From: JACKDW01 sp964621785
GTDB lineage: Bacteria; Myxococcota_A; Polyangia; Nannocystales; Nannocystaceae
Direction of reading: 5' to 3'
NCBI GenBank assembly: GCA_964621785.1
Contig: CAZUPD010000037.1
Location: forward strand, 1-64,000
DNA: 64,000 nucleotides
Shown here: positions 18,692 to 27,474 of the stretch, piece by piece
Layout of the letters: every line of letters starts with the position of its first letter
Numbering within the stretch: the stretch's first letter is position 1
Notes under the pieces: generated by a model
Told to the model about the DNA's origin: nothing
The model's input: the letters and a program-made list of their open reading frames with translations, nothing else
The model's database searches: none
Translations under genes and position numbers: made by a program

Positions 18692-19726
18692 CTACTGATC
18701 CTTAAAACCCATTACAAGTTGCATCTCCATACTTACGTTTTGTTCTTGGCCCATCGCTTTGACGGCCATCTTGAACTTCGAATCCATCGAGATGGTGCTG
18801 TCGAGCGGTGCGAGCTTGGTCAGATCGAGGACGGTCTCGCCGCTGCCGGACGATTTCAAATCGATCAGCTTGGCGTCGGCGCCCGCTGGCATACCGGGAG
18901 CTTTGATCGTCTGGGGCTCGGCGGTTTGATCGAGCTTGATCTTCAACTTGACCTGGGACCCCTCGACCGAGACCAACTCATATGATGTCTTTTGAGTCAT
19001 GTTGATGCCATTGCCGCGGGTGATCTGGGAGGTCGCCTCCCAGGTCGCACCCACGCCGACTGCCTCCTCGGGCAGGGGCACGGCAACTTGGCCGACCGAC
19101 TCCTGCAAACTATCCATGGTTTGGCGCATTTGGTCGGGCACCGTGTCGGGAATCTCGAAGGTCGCAGCCTTGACGACGCCGCGGTTGGACACCGTTGAGG
19201 AACCCTTGAGACCATTCATTCCCGCCAGTGCCGTCTTCATGCTCGACACCATCATGTCCGGCGAGCCCTCGCGCGGGACCACTTCGATGTCGCGCAACTT
19301 GAACTCGTAGTGGATGTCACCTTCGGCCGAAACATCCGTCACCGTGCTATCCATCACCATCTTGGTGGTCGGCAAGACCGTCTTCGGCAGCTTCTGGATG
19401 CCCATATCGAGGGCCATGGCCATATCCATGGTCATCAGCGCATCTTGGTGAAAACCTTTGGTGGTGGTGAAACGCAGCTGCTGACGCGGTTCGGCCCCCG
19501 GATTGGTGAGCGTGATCGTCGGCGCATCGGCGGCCGCGGGTGTGACGGTTTTGGCGGTCGTCGGTGCCGGTGCATCTGGGTTCGCCGCAGGAGCAGGCGC
19601 TTCGGCTTTGTTCTCGACCTGTGCAGGTTTGTTCTTGTCGCCCGGAGCGGAGCCTCCCGTACACGCGGGAGCGCCGAGCGTGGCAAGGAGGATAGTAGCG
19701 GCGGCGAAGCGGCGGATCGTTTGCAT
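18692..19726 (-). CDS. DUF6263-like lipoprotein
   Basis: 344 residues from the ATG at 19726, which has AGGATGG upstream; earlier in-frame ATGs at 19735 and 19786 lack a site. Lipobox-like GAPAC ends the signal peptide, followed by a Pro/Ala-rich spacer to about residue 75. The mature domain (QQLRFTTTKGF, MVMDSTVTDVSAEGDIHYEFKL, VGVGATWEATSQI, TSYELVSVEGSQVKLKI) fits DUF6263, a beta-rich family of unknown function seen in exported bacterial proteins. Methionine-rich stretches (LMTMDMAMALDMG) are notable. There are 174 bases to the convergent neighbour with no clear terminator. Confidence 0.65.
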   Translation of the reverse strand: MQTIRRFAAATILLATLGAPACTGGSAPGDKNKPAQVENKAEAPAPAANPDAPAPTTAKTVTPAAADAPTITLTNPGAEPRQQLRFTTTKGFHQDALMTMDMAMALDMGIQKLPKTVLPTTKMVMDSTVTDVSAEGDIHYEFKLRDIEVVPREGSPDMMVSSMKTALAGMNGLKGSSTVSNRGVVKAATFEIPDTVPDQMRQTMDSLQESVGQVAVPLPEEAVGVGATWEATSQITRGNGINMTQKTSYELVSVEGSQVKLKIKLDQTAEPQTIKAPGMPAGADAKLIDLKSSGSGETVLDLTKLAPLDSTISMDSKFKMAVKAMGQEQNVSMEMQLVMGFKDQ

Positions 19727-19997
19727 CGCAGCCATCCTACACCGGTTGTCCCGGGGTTCGGCTGAATTTGACATGAGACCCGGCAACTGCCCCAGGACCG
19801 CAGTTATGAGCTCTCAAACCGATCATCGGCCCACCTCTGACGGGTGGTCGAGGACCCGCCCGGGGAGGACCCGCGGTGATGCCTCGCCGCGGTCCCAACA
19901 TGGATGAACCCAACCTACCGCCGCTCCGTCGACCACGACCGACATGATCCGTCACTCAAAAACAAAATACATGCAACTGCAATAATTTACAAAGCCC

Positions 19998-20633
19998 CTA
20001 GCGGCGGACGAATACGACACTGAAATTGTTGGCTGGCATCGGCACGAACTCGGCGAACGCCAGACCTACCGTCTCAGCGGCCGCCACGACCTCCTCGAGG
20101 TCGCGGACCCCCCAGCTCGAATCGCGGGCGCGAAGGCTGGCATCAAATGCGGCGTTGCTCGCGGATGTGTGGCTGCCGTGGCGCCGGTAGGGTCCGTAGA
20201 GGTAGAGGACGCCGCCTGTCGACAACAGGCGACTGGCTCCGGCGAGAATCCCGAGGCACGTCTCCCACGGCGAGATGTGAATGACATTGATCGCGACCAC
20301 GGCCGCCACCCCCGGCGGATCATATTCTGAATGTTCCCAAGGCCATGTCTCTTGGGTCGCGTCGAGGGTCTGGACCGGCTCGATGTTGGGGAGTCCCACG
20401 TGGCGGCTCCAGGCTGCGATACTCCGCCGGGCCTCGGGGCTTGGATCACTCGGTGCCCACGTCAGGCCGGGGAGTTGGCCGGCGAAGTAAACCCCGTGTT
20501 CACCACTGCCGCTACCGACCTCGACCACGCGACCGGTGGCGGGTAAGACCCGGCGAAGCACTGCAAGGATCGACTCGCGGTTGCGGGCGGTCGCCGGGTA
20601 GTGACAGCAGTCGGGATCGTTCGGTGTCGACAT
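19998..20633 (-). CDS. DUF938 SAM-dependent methyltransferase-like protein
   Basis: About 211 residues, cytoplasmic. The SAM-binding motif I reads VVEVGSGSGEHGVYFA; the family signature PATARNRESILAVL precedes it and NVIHISPWE (post-II region) follows. DUF938 proteins are class I methyltransferase folds with no agreed substrate. The frame is open to 20864, but the N-terminal 77 residues of that frame are Arg-rich and unlike the family, so I start at ATG 20633 (20645 is an equal alternative). It stands alone, divergent from the gene at 21085. Confidence 0.78.
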   Translation of the reverse strand: MSTPNDPDCCHYPATARNRESILAVLRRVLPATGRVVEVGSGSGEHGVYFAGQLPGLTWAPSDPSPEARRSIAAWSRHVGLPNIEPVQTLDATQETWPWEHSEYDPPGVAAVVAINVIHISPWETCLGILAGASRLLSTGGVLYLYGPYRRHGSHTSASNAAFDASLRARDSSWGVRDLEEVVAAAETVGLAFAEFVPMPANNFSVVFVRR

Positions 20634-21084
20634 CGACTCGACCATAGCAGCGGCCGGGTGGCCCGGTCGCCTGAATCGCAAACGAAATCGACGCACGGTG
20701 GCGTCGGTGCGGACCGACCGGTGAGGGCGTGCGATCGCCTGCGACTGTTCGCATGCGACGGGTCGAGGGATCGCCCGAAATCGCAGTACCGAAGCCTGCG
20801 ACGCGATGTCGACAACCTCGCACGTTCGAGGCACAGCCCGCGTGCCGGCCATCAAATGAATCACAACCCGCGCACGAGCGACCCGCTAGCAGGCCTTCCT
20901 TGCAACGACCGGCAGGCCACGCAAGTCCGCAGGCCACAGGCGCCACCAATGAAGGGTAACTGCCTAAAACCATTGCGAACGAGGATCGTCGTACAACCTG
21001 CCCCGAACACGTATGACGGCTCCTGCGGATCTGCTACGATAGCCAGGTTGCACTCCAACGCTTCCGAGCGGCCGTCATCCGTCC
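20634..21084. other. Divergent intergenic region, no gene seen
   Basis: 451 bases between the methyltransferase start and the caspase/legumain-like gene. Open frames here read into each other on both strands with Arg-rich translations and no family signal. It should hold two divergent promoters; I cannot place either with confidence. Confidence 0.45.
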
Positions 21085-22074
21085 ATGCGTGTTGATACAT
21101 ATTTGAGTGGCTATTCCCCGCTCATCGCCCTCGCCTGGACCCTGACAGCTGGTGCATGTACACAAAAAACCGCGTCTGCGGGTCCCCCTTCTGTGGAGCT
21201 ACCCGCGTTGCCTCCTGGGAATCCCAGCGCGCCGCTATCGCCCAACACCCAGATCCTACTCGTCGCCGGAGGTCCGGATGTCGCCAACTTTGCCGAGGAG
21301 GTGGTTGCGCAACGTCAACACTTTCGCAAGATTGGCTATACCGACGACCAGATCGCCTGCTACTGGGCAAGGCCGACACCTGCCGCCTATCTCGAGGATG
21401 CCGAGCAATACCTGCGACTGTTGCCCGAAATCGGGGACTGTTATCCGGCCCAAGCCGGCCTCCTCGTCCAGCATCTTTCACAGCTCGCCGATCAGCGGCC
21501 GCCTTGGATATACATTTATATCACCAGCCACGGGCGCCAGAGCATGCTTCCGGAGCGGGGGCCGGCGCTGTCCGCTGAGGAGACCGCACTACTCGACCAG
21601 CACTTTATCCAGATGGGCTCAGACCCCGGGTACGGCCATCGCCCCGAGGCGGTCGTCGAGGGGTATCGGGCAGGACTTTCGCCGGCGTCGTTGATGCTCA
21701 CCCCCAAGACGCTGCGCGATGCCCTAGCGTCTTTTCATGTATCCACCACGAAATACGTGATGCTACAAGCCTGTCACAGCGGTGGTTTCTTGTCCGTCGG
21801 TGAGCTCGACGATGCCGTACGCATCACCGACCTGCGCAACTTGGTTGCCATCGCAGCTGCCCGTCACGACCGTCCGAGTTTTGGCTGTGAGCCCGGGTCG
21901 ACCATGACCTACTTCGGCGAGATTTTCTATCGCCTGTTGTCGACCGACTACGCGGTTTCGCCGGATGTGATCGATTGGGAGACGATGTTCGCCTCGCTGG
22001 TGACACAGGTGGAGCAGCTCGAGCACGACCAAGGTGTGCCACCGAGTTACCCGGTGCTCGCGATCTCGGGTTGA
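21085..22074 (+). CDS. Caspase/legumain (C13)-like lipoprotein
   Basis: 329 residues, lipobox AGAC (Cys25). The mature domain has the clan CD cysteine-peptidase layout of C13 legumains and their bacterial relatives: a first strand ILLVAGGPDVANF, the His motif YIYITSHG (His149) and the Cys motif MLQACHSGGF (Cys230), each after a hydrophobic strand. Both catalytic residues are present, so activity is expected; clan CD enzymes cut after a specific P1 residue (Asn, Asp or Arg) that cannot be told from sequence. As a lipoprotein it would act outside the cytoplasm. The C-terminal ~90 residues contain DYAVSPDVIDWETMF. No inhibitor or substrate gene is adjacent. Confidence 0.75.
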   Translation: MRVDTYLSGYSPLIALAWTLTAGACTQKTASAGPPSVELPALPPGNPSAPLSPNTQILLVAGGPDVANFAEEVVAQRQHFRKIGYTDDQIACYWARPTPAAYLEDAEQYLRLLPEIGDCYPAQAGLLVQHLSQLADQRPPWIYIYITSHGRQSMLPERGPALSAEETALLDQHFIQMGSDPGYGHRPEAVVEGYRAGLSPASLMLTPKTLRDALASFHVSTTKYVMLQACHSGGFLSVGELDDAVRITDLRNLVAIAAARHDRPSFGCEPGSTMTYFGEIFYRLLSTDYAVSPDVIDWETMFASLVTQVEQLEHDQGVPPSYPVLAISG

Positions 22075-22404
22075 GCCGTGGCCATCGTCGCCGGGCATAG
22101 GTAGGCACCTGTGTGGAACGTGCGGATGCGTCTCGCTAAAATACATGTACCAACATATACAAATCCGCCAAACCGGCTGGTCGGCTGTTGCTCGGACACG
22201 GGTTCTTGACGCCGTTCTCTGCGCAAGGTGACGAATGCTTGGAGCGAATCGAGCAAGATCTGCACGAATCGCGGAGGGCATGCGGAGGACACTCCGGCAC
22301 AGGCTACGATCCGTCGAGATAGATGCCTACACATACAACGAGTATCGAGGTGTCGGAGAACGCCCTCCTTGTACATGTCTCAAAAGACATGTTTAATGAT
22401 CGCC
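22075..22404. other. Intergenic region with AT-rich palindromic patches
   Basis: 330 bases with no gene I can support. It carries TACATGTACC and a CATATACAAAT stretch near 22140-22165, and ends with the perfect inverted repeat at 22373-22392 next to the following start codon. Confidence 0.45.
22373..22392 (+). promoter_or_regulatory. Perfect inverted repeat ACATGTCT/AGACATGT at a gene start
   Basis: Arms 22373-22380 and 22385-22392 with a CAAA loop; the same bases form a 14-nt direct repeat of ACATG. It overlaps an in-frame ATG (22375) and lies 12 bases before the ATG at 22405. A near copy (20 of 23 bases) is on the minus strand at 57882-57860. It could be an operator or an RNA hairpin governing translation start. 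Confidence 0.4.
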
Positions 22405-24063
22405 ATGTCTCGGCGAACTGTAGCGAAGCATTTTCTTTCGATTGCGATTTTGGGTCTCACCTCGGCGTCCCTCGTCGGTTGCGGCGACGGCCCGCAGGTT
22501 ACCTCCGACAGTGGTTCCGACTCGGACAGTTCGGGGGAGGAAACCTCCGATTCCGATACCACCGAAGGCCCCACAACCGGCGGGATGACCGACTCTTTAA
22601 CCGGTGGGATGACCGAGAGCGAGGGTGGTCCGACCGACGGTGAAACGGAGACGGTCGATCCGGATCCGACCGATGGCGGTGGCGAATGTGGTGATGGGGT
22701 TGTCAACCCTGGCGAAGAGTGCGACGACGGTATGGCAAATGCCGATAACGGTGCCTGTACATCAGAGTGCAAACACGCCTATTGCGGGGATGGCCATGTC
22801 CAAGCCGGCGAGGAAGAATGCGACGACGGTGACGCCAACTCGGACAATGGTGCATGCACACTGTCTTGTATCGCAGCCTTCTGCGGCGATGGGCTCGTCT
22901 GGCAAGACATGGAACAGTGCGACGATGGCAACACCAGCAATGAAGACAATTGCCTCGAAGGATGCTTGCTCGCTGGATGCGGCGACGGAATCGTCGGCCC
23001 CGGCGAGGCCTGCGACGATGGCAACGACATCGACGGTGACGGCTGCAACGATTGTGCCCTCCCCGGTTGCGGCGATGGACTGGTCGAAGACGATGAGGAA
23101 TGTGACGACGGCAACGACGATGACAGCGACTACTGTGGAAACTGCATCGCGGCGACCTGCAACGACGGGATCCAAAACGGCGGCGAGACCGATGTCGACT
23201 GCGGCGGACCGGACTGCACAACATGCCAGTCGGGAGATTTGTGCGAAGGCGACAGCGATTGCATCTACGATTCATGTATCAGCAATGTCTGTGACCTCCC
23301 CAAAAGCTGCCTCGATATCATCGAACACAACGAGCACGCCGAGTCCGGCATCTACGATATCGATCCCGATGGCGATCACGGACCCGAGGGGCGTCTGGTT
23401 GTCTACTGCGACATGGACCACGACGGCGGGGGATGGACACTGGTGATGGTCGGGTCCGACGATGGCGTCGCCACCTGGTCATGGGTCAATCGCCACTTGA
23501 TGTCGACCAAGTTCGATACCGTCGGCGACATCAATGAGCTCCACCGCGACTTCAAGAGCTATGCGCTCCACGTGGTGCCGTTTAAGGACATGATGTTCCA
23601 CCACTTCCCGTCGGATGTGTGGGCGGCCTACAGCGGAATGACTGCGGGAATGAGTGATGCTGCAACGTTTATGGCGGCGATCGACGAACCCGTGTGCAAC
23701 TTTGACAACATGGGCTACCCGCAAACTGCCGGCACCCTGGTCGCGTCGGGCTCGATGTGCGACAGCAATCTCTACTTCCACTTGGGCGACCACGATGGCT
23801 ACAACACCCTCGGCCCCTGCCAGGATCTCGGCTCGGCATGGAATGGAGCGACCTACGGGCCGGTGTGGAGTTTTGGTCACAACGGCGGCTGCCCATTCGA
23901 CGACCCCAACGGCGGGAGTTTTGGTCCGACCAACCAGTGTGGGCAGTGTGGACCCGGAACAGACATGGCTGAAGCGACAGGCACCGGATTTGGTCGGCAT
24001 CTAGGCCTCAACACCGGACAGTCGGGAACCGGCGAGAACAATATCCGCATGTACGTGCGATAG
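22405..24063 (+). CDS. Lipoprotein with DUF4215 repeats and fibrinogen-like domain
   Basis: 552 residues from ATG 22405 (in-frame ATGs at 22375 and 22396 would add 3-10 residues). Signal peptide ends in lipobox LVGC, followed by an acidic Ser/Thr/Gly linker. Five to six DUF4215-type modules (CGDGVVNPGEECDDG and similar) occupy roughly residues 95-270, then a NGGETDVDCGGPDC module. The C-terminal ~240 residues begin CLDIIEHN...SGIYDIDPDG...VVYCDMDHDGGGWTLVM, the hallmark start of fibrinogen-related/collagen-propeptide domains, with later GGCPFDDPNGG and an IRMYVR end. Such domains bind sugars or proteins in animals. A surface adhesin or recognition role is inferred. Confidence 0.78.
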   Translation: MSRRTVAKHFLSIAILGLTSASLVGCGDGPQVTSDSGSDSDSSGEETSDSDTTEGPTTGGMTDSLTGGMTESEGGPTDGETETVDPDPTDGGGECGDGVVNPGEECDDGMANADNGACTSECKHAYCGDGHVQAGEEECDDGDANSDNGACTLSCIAAFCGDGLVWQDMEQCDDGNTSNEDNCLEGCLLAGCGDGIVGPGEACDDGNDIDGDGCNDCALPGCGDGLVEDDEECDDGNDDDSDYCGNCIAATCNDGIQNGGETDVDCGGPDCTTCQSGDLCEGDSDCIYDSCISNVCDLPKSCLDIIEHNEHAESGIYDIDPDGDHGPEGRLVVYCDMDHDGGGWTLVMVGSDDGVATWSWVNRHLMSTKFDTVGDINELHRDFKSYALHVVPFKDMMFHHFPSDVWAAYSGMTAGMSDAATFMAAIDEPVCNFDNMGYPQTAGTLVASGSMCDSNLYFHLGDHDGYNTLGPCQDLGSAWNGATYGPVWSFGHNGGCPFDDPNGGSFGPTNQCGQCGPGTDMAEATGTGFGRHLGLNTGQSGTGENNIRMYVR

Positions 24064-24381
24064 TCGACAGGACTCACTGGAGCGGTTGTCGACCGCTCCA
24101 GGACCGCGTGCCGATCAAACGTCGACATCCAACTTGCCGCAAATGTTGTATCAACATAATTTGTGACGACCATCTGGTTCGGACCCGACAAGCCGCGGGC
24201 CGAACCAGGTGGGAATCGCATTGTCGGCAGGTCATCGGCGCGGATCGTGCGTCACAAACAGTAACATTGACATTGACCGTGCAAGACCGAGCGTGTGTCA
24301 GCGAGCAAGTCTTCCAAAATACAAGTCGCAGAGTCATCGGAACGACCTTCTCCCCTCAAGACAGAACATGTATTTTTGGAC
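24064..24381. other. Intergenic region before propeller lipoprotein
   Basis: 318 bases without a supported gene. It includes the hairpin at 24077-24101 and, at 24366-24385, ACATGTATTTTTGGACATGT, a member of the 14-nt ACATG direct-repeat family. A seven-codon mini-frame (ATG 24368 to TAA 24386-24388, peptide MYFWTC) overlaps the next start codon in another phase. Confidence 0.4.
24077..24101 (+). terminator. Terminator-like hairpin after the fibrinogen-domain gene
   Basis: A perfect 10-bp stem CTGGAGCGGT/ACCGCTCCAG with a TGTCG loop begins 13 bases after the stop codon at 24063. No T run follows, so it may pause RNA polymerase or protect the 3' end rather than act as a classic intrinsic terminator. 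Confidence 0.5.
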
Positions 24382-25965
24382 ATGTTAAAAAATACAAACC
24401 TCGGAGCCTTCGCATCTTCCTTGACGGCGGTTGTGTTTCTCGCGGGATGCGGCGAGGACATGACAACCTCAACGGAGACCGGAAGCACGACCTCGGAAAC
24501 GGTGACGACAGAGACGACCGATGTAGAGACGACGTCGACCGCCACCACAGATGAGACAACTGCGGGCCCGGGCTCGGACAGTGAGACGTCCCCGACCACG
24601 GAGGAACCGACCACAGAGGACCCGACCACGGAGGACCCGACCACGGAGGACCCGACCACGGAAGACCCGACCACCGGCGAGCCTGCTGTGTGTGGTGATG
24701 GCGTGGTCGAGGGCGATGAGGCGTGCGATGACGCCAACGATGATGAAACCGACGACTGCCTGTCGACCTGTGAACTGGCCTCGTGCGGCGATGGCTTTGT
24801 CCAAGCCGATGTCGAAGACTGCGACGACGCCAACGACGACGACTCCGATGCGTGCCCGAGCTCGTGCTTGGCCGCCAGCTGTGGCGACGGATTTGTCTGG
24901 GAAGGCATGGAGGAGTGCGATGCAGGCGGTGAGGCTGCCGACTGCGACGACGATTGCACCGCTGTCGCATGCGGCGACGGCAACGTCAACGAGGAGGCAG
25001 GCGAGACCTGCGACGACATGAACGACGACAACACAGATGAATGTATCGACACCTGTGTAGCTGCCAGCTGTGGCGACGGCTTTGTCTGGGCCGACAACGA
25101 GCAGTGCGACGACGGCAACCTCGAGGTGGGCGACGGCTGCAACGATCTCTGCGAGTCCGAGGAGTGCAACCTCGATGCCAACAACCTTCCGTTCCCGGTC
25201 TCCATCCACCCGAGTAACTACTACGGGGACATCGCCTGGGATGCCGACTGCAACATCCTGGTCGGCGGCAGCTTCGAAGATGGGTTGTACCGCATCGACA
25301 GAAACGATGGCTCCGTCACGCAAATCGTCAACATGTTCGGGTCAAACTCGGTCAACGGGATTACCTACCGGCCGCAGGACGACTTGATCTACGTCGCCGT
25401 GGACAATCCCAACCGTCTGTTCACGGTCGACAGTAACAACATGACCAGCCAAGTCGCCGCACTGCCGACGATCATCAACGACATCGATGTGGTGCCCGAG
25501 GGGTTTGGTTCCTACGGGGGCCAGATCATGATGACGTCGTCGACCAATACAATCTATGTCTACAATCCCGACGACTCGAGTATCAACACGTTTGCCACCT
25601 CGTCCGGGCAGTTGAGTGCACTCGACTTTACGCCGGATGGACAAACACTCTACGTCGTCAACTACAACAACGACCGGGTCGAGGCGGTCGACAGCAATGG
25701 TGTGGTGACAACCTTCTACTCCGGCCTCGCCGACCCCGACGGAATCGAGATCGACAGCGACGGGGCACGGATGTTTGTCGCCCAAAGCGGGGCCAATCGC
25801 ATCGATATCATCACGATTCCCGGAGCGATGCTCACCCAGGGACCGACCGCTGATTTCGATGGCGGGTACTATCCGACAGGTGTCCTAGTCGATGCCGACG
25901 ATGATGTGTTTTTCAAGGCCAGGGTCGGGGGACAGGCGGTTGTGGGTACCTCGAATGTCCCCTAG
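24382..25965 (+). CDS. Lipoprotein with DUF4215 repeats and NHL-like beta-propeller
   Basis: 527 residues. ATG 24382 gives MLKNTNLGAFASS... with lipobox LAGC. A Thr/Glu linker (PTTED repeats, 24595-24674) is followed by five DUF4215 modules (CGDGVVEGDEACDDANDDE and similar) to about residue 265. The C-terminal ~260 residues repeat a pattern typical of six-bladed NHL/SMP-30 propellers: GLYRIDRNDGSVTQI, GITYRPQDDLIYVAV, ALDFTPDGQTLYVVNY, GIEIDSDGARMFVAQ. Likely a surface protein binding a ligand or performing lactonase-type chemistry; no catalytic residues can be assigned. It is the second DUF4215 lipoprotein in tandem with the preceding gene. A strong hairpin follows at 25983. Confidence 0.78.
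   Translation: MLKNTNLGAFASSLTAVVFLAGCGEDMTTSTETGSTTSETVTTETTDVETTSTATTDETTAGPGSDSETSPTTEEPTTEDPTTEDPTTEDPTTEDPTTGEPAVCGDGVVEGDEACDDANDDETDDCLSTCELASCGDGFVQADVEDCDDANDDDSDACPSSCLAASCGDGFVWEGMEECDAGGEAADCDDDCTAVACGDGNVNEEAGETCDDMNDDNTDECIDTCVAASCGDGFVWADNEQCDDGNLEVGDGCNDLCESEECNLDANNLPFPVSIHPSNYYGDIAWDADCNILVGGSFEDGLYRIDRNDGSVTQIVNMFGSNSVNGITYRPQDDLIYVAVDNPNRLFTVDSNNMTSQVAALPTIINDIDVVPEGFGSYGGQIMMTSSTNTIYVYNPDDSSINTFATSSGQLSALDFTPDGQTLYVVNYNNDRVEAVDSNGVVTTFYSGLADPDGIEIDSDGARMFVAQSGANRIDIITIPGAMLTQGPTADFDGGYYPTGVLVDADDDVFFKARVGGQAVVGTSNVP
24595..24674 (+). repeat. 15-bp tandem repeats encoding a PTTED linker
   Basis: Five near-identical copies of a 15-bp unit (ACCACGGAGGACCCG) encode PTTED repeats between the lipid anchor and the cysteine modules. 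In-frame copy-number change is expected to be tolerated. Confidence 0.8.
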
Positions 25966-25982
25966 AGCTTGTATCGACAAAT

Positions 25983-26010
25983 AAGATGGCCTCCCACCGA
26001 GGCCATCTTT
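25983..26010 (+). terminator. Rho-independent-type terminator
   Basis: Perfect 11-bp stem AAGATGGCCTC/GAGGCCATCTT with a CCACC loop, 17 bases after the stop at 25965, followed by a short T tract (26008-26010). Confidence 0.7.
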
Positions 26011-26086
26011 AAAGACTGGATGTGGGCGAAGACGTCGCTCACCTTTCGATGCGTCATCCGCCGAGCTTGTGGTGTACACTCGTACC

Positions 26087-26773
26087 ATGACACTTCGGAT
26101 GGCTCAGTGGTTGGTTGCTGTGGGACTCGTGAGCGGCTTCGTGAGTTGTGGCGGGGAAGATGCCGAGACCGAGGCGACGACCACAACCCAAACGACGACC
26201 CAAACGACGACCCAAACGACGACCCAAACCAGCACGTCGGGGGACGACAGCGCCGACGGAACCTGCGGACCGTGCCCACCGCCCTGCGTTCCGAGCGGAG
26301 GATGTGGATGCACGTGTCCGGACACGACCGCGACGACGGCCGGCACAAGTGATACCGACACCACGCAGGGGGACACGGAGGGCACAACGGAGACAGAAGC
26401 GACGACCGACGATACAAGTGACACCGAAGACACAGGTGATACCGAGGCGACAACCGGTGGTGGCGACGAGGTGATGTGTGTTCCACAGCAGGGAGAGGAG
26501 CCGTCGTTTCCGACGTTTGACAAACAGTGCAACACGGTCGATGAATGTGCTTTGGTTTTTCACACCGTCGATTGCTGTGGCAATGAAGAGGCCTGGGGCA
26601 TTCACATCGATGACGTCACGGTATTCGAGGAGGCCGAGGCGATTTGTGACAGTCAATATCCGGACTGTGATTGCCCCGTCGGACCGGTGCTCGCCGAAGA
26701 TGGCCAAGCCGGATTGCCAGAGGAGATCGATGTGGCTTGCGAAAATGGCATGTGTATGAGCTTTGTGCTGTGA
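26087..26773 (+). CDS. Cys-rich lipoprotein with Thr/Asp linkers, unknown function
   Basis: 228 residues from ATG 26087; lipobox FVSC. A TTTQTTTQ repeat (12-bp DNA repeats at 26181-26230) leads to a compact cysteine cluster (CGPCPPPCVPSGGCGCTC), a second acidic Thr/Asp linker, and a C-terminal domain of ~85 residues with CNTVDECALVFHTVDCCG, CDSQYPDCDCPVGP and CENGMC. The last domain looks like a recurrent but unnamed module in myxobacterial lipoproteins; I cannot assign a function. Convergent with sodB, sharing the strong hairpin at 26823-26859. Confidence 0.65.
   Translation: MTLRMAQWLVAVGLVSGFVSCGGEDAETEATTTTQTTTQTTTQTTTQTSTSGDDSADGTCGPCPPPCVPSGGCGCTCPDTTATTAGTSDTDTTQGDTEGTTETEATTDDTSDTEDTGDTEATTGGGDEVMCVPQQGEEPSFPTFDKQCNTVDECALVFHTVDCCGNEEAWGIHIDDVTVFEEAEAICDSQYPDCDCPVGPVLAEDGQAGLPEEIDVACENGMCMSFVL
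26181..26230 (+). repeat. 12-bp tandem repeats encoding TTTQ
   Basis: About four copies of CAAACGACGACC encode the Thr/Gln linker just after the lipid-anchored cysteine. Confidence 0.75.
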
Positions 26774-26822
26774 GCATCTTTGTACACACATGCGAATTTA
26801 GCTCGCACCGTACGCTCGACAA

Positions 26823-26859
26823 TTACAAAAGGGCCCCCGCATGGGAGGCCCTTTTGTAA
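26823..26859. terminator. Bidirectional terminator between convergent genes
   Basis: Perfect 13-bp stem TTACAAAAGGGCC/GGCCCTTTTGTAA around an 11-base loop that can itself pair CCC with GGG. The A tract on one arm and T tract on the other let it work for both the lipoprotein gene (ends 26773) and sodB (ends 26875). Confidence 0.85.
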
Positions 26860-26874
26860 AGGTCGACAGGACGC

Positions 26875-27474
26875 TTACGAAGCCGAACCCTGGCCGGCCG
26901 CGAGATTGCGGGCGACAAAATCCCAGTTGGCGAGCTTGTCGAGGATGGTCTCGATGAACGCGGGCCGGGCGTTTTGGTAATCGAGGTAGTAGGCGTGCTC
27001 CCACACGTCGACGGTGAACAGGGCGACTTGGCCGTGCTTCATCGGTGTGTCGGCGTTGGCCGTGCTGACAACCTTGAGCTTGCCGCCGTCGAGCACCAGC
27101 CAGCCCCACCCGGAGCCGAACTGTCCGCCTGCGGTGGCCGCAAACTGCTTTTTGAACGCGTCAAACGAGCCGAAGTCGCGGTCGATCGCTGCAGCCAGGT
27201 CACCAGTCGGGGCACCACCACCATTGGGCTTGAGGCAGTTCCAGAAAAAGGTGTGGTTCCAGACCTGGGCGGCGTTGTTGAAGAGCCCACCCGAGGCCGA
27301 CATGATGATCTCCTCGAGGCTCTTGTTTGCGTTGTCAGTACCCTCTACCGCTGCATTGAGCTTGTTGACGTATCCGGCGTGGTGCTTGCCGTAGTGGAAG
27401 TCAAACGTACGCGCACTCATATGGGGCTCGAGTGCGTCTTTGGCGTAGGGGAGCTGGGGAAGTTCAAAACTCAT
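26875..27474 (-). CDS. sodB: Superoxide dismutase, Fe-type
   Basis: Converts superoxide to hydrogen peroxide and oxygen; 199 residues, normal family length. Metal ligands His27 (FHYGKHH), His74 (WNHTFFW), Asp156 and His160 (DVWEHAYY) are all present. Gln70 in AAQVWNH is the iron-type second-sphere glutamine, and the YLDYQNARPAF segment also fits FeSOD. The ATG at 27474 has GAGG six bases upstream; the longer frame to 27597 is non-coding. A small hairpin CGGACC/GGTCCG (27489-27505) lies in the leader and could be regulatory. No signal peptide, so cytoplasmic. Confidence 0.95.
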   Translation of the reverse strand: MSFELPQLPYAKDALEPHMSARTFDFHYGKHHAGYVNKLNAAVEGTDNANKSLEEIIMSASGGLFNNAAQVWNHTFFWNCLKPNGGGAPTGDLAAAIDRDFGSFDAFKKQFAATAGGQFGSGWGWLVLDGGKLKVVSTANADTPMKHGQVALFTVDVWEHAYYLDYQNARPAFIETILDKLANWDFVARNLAAGQGSAS

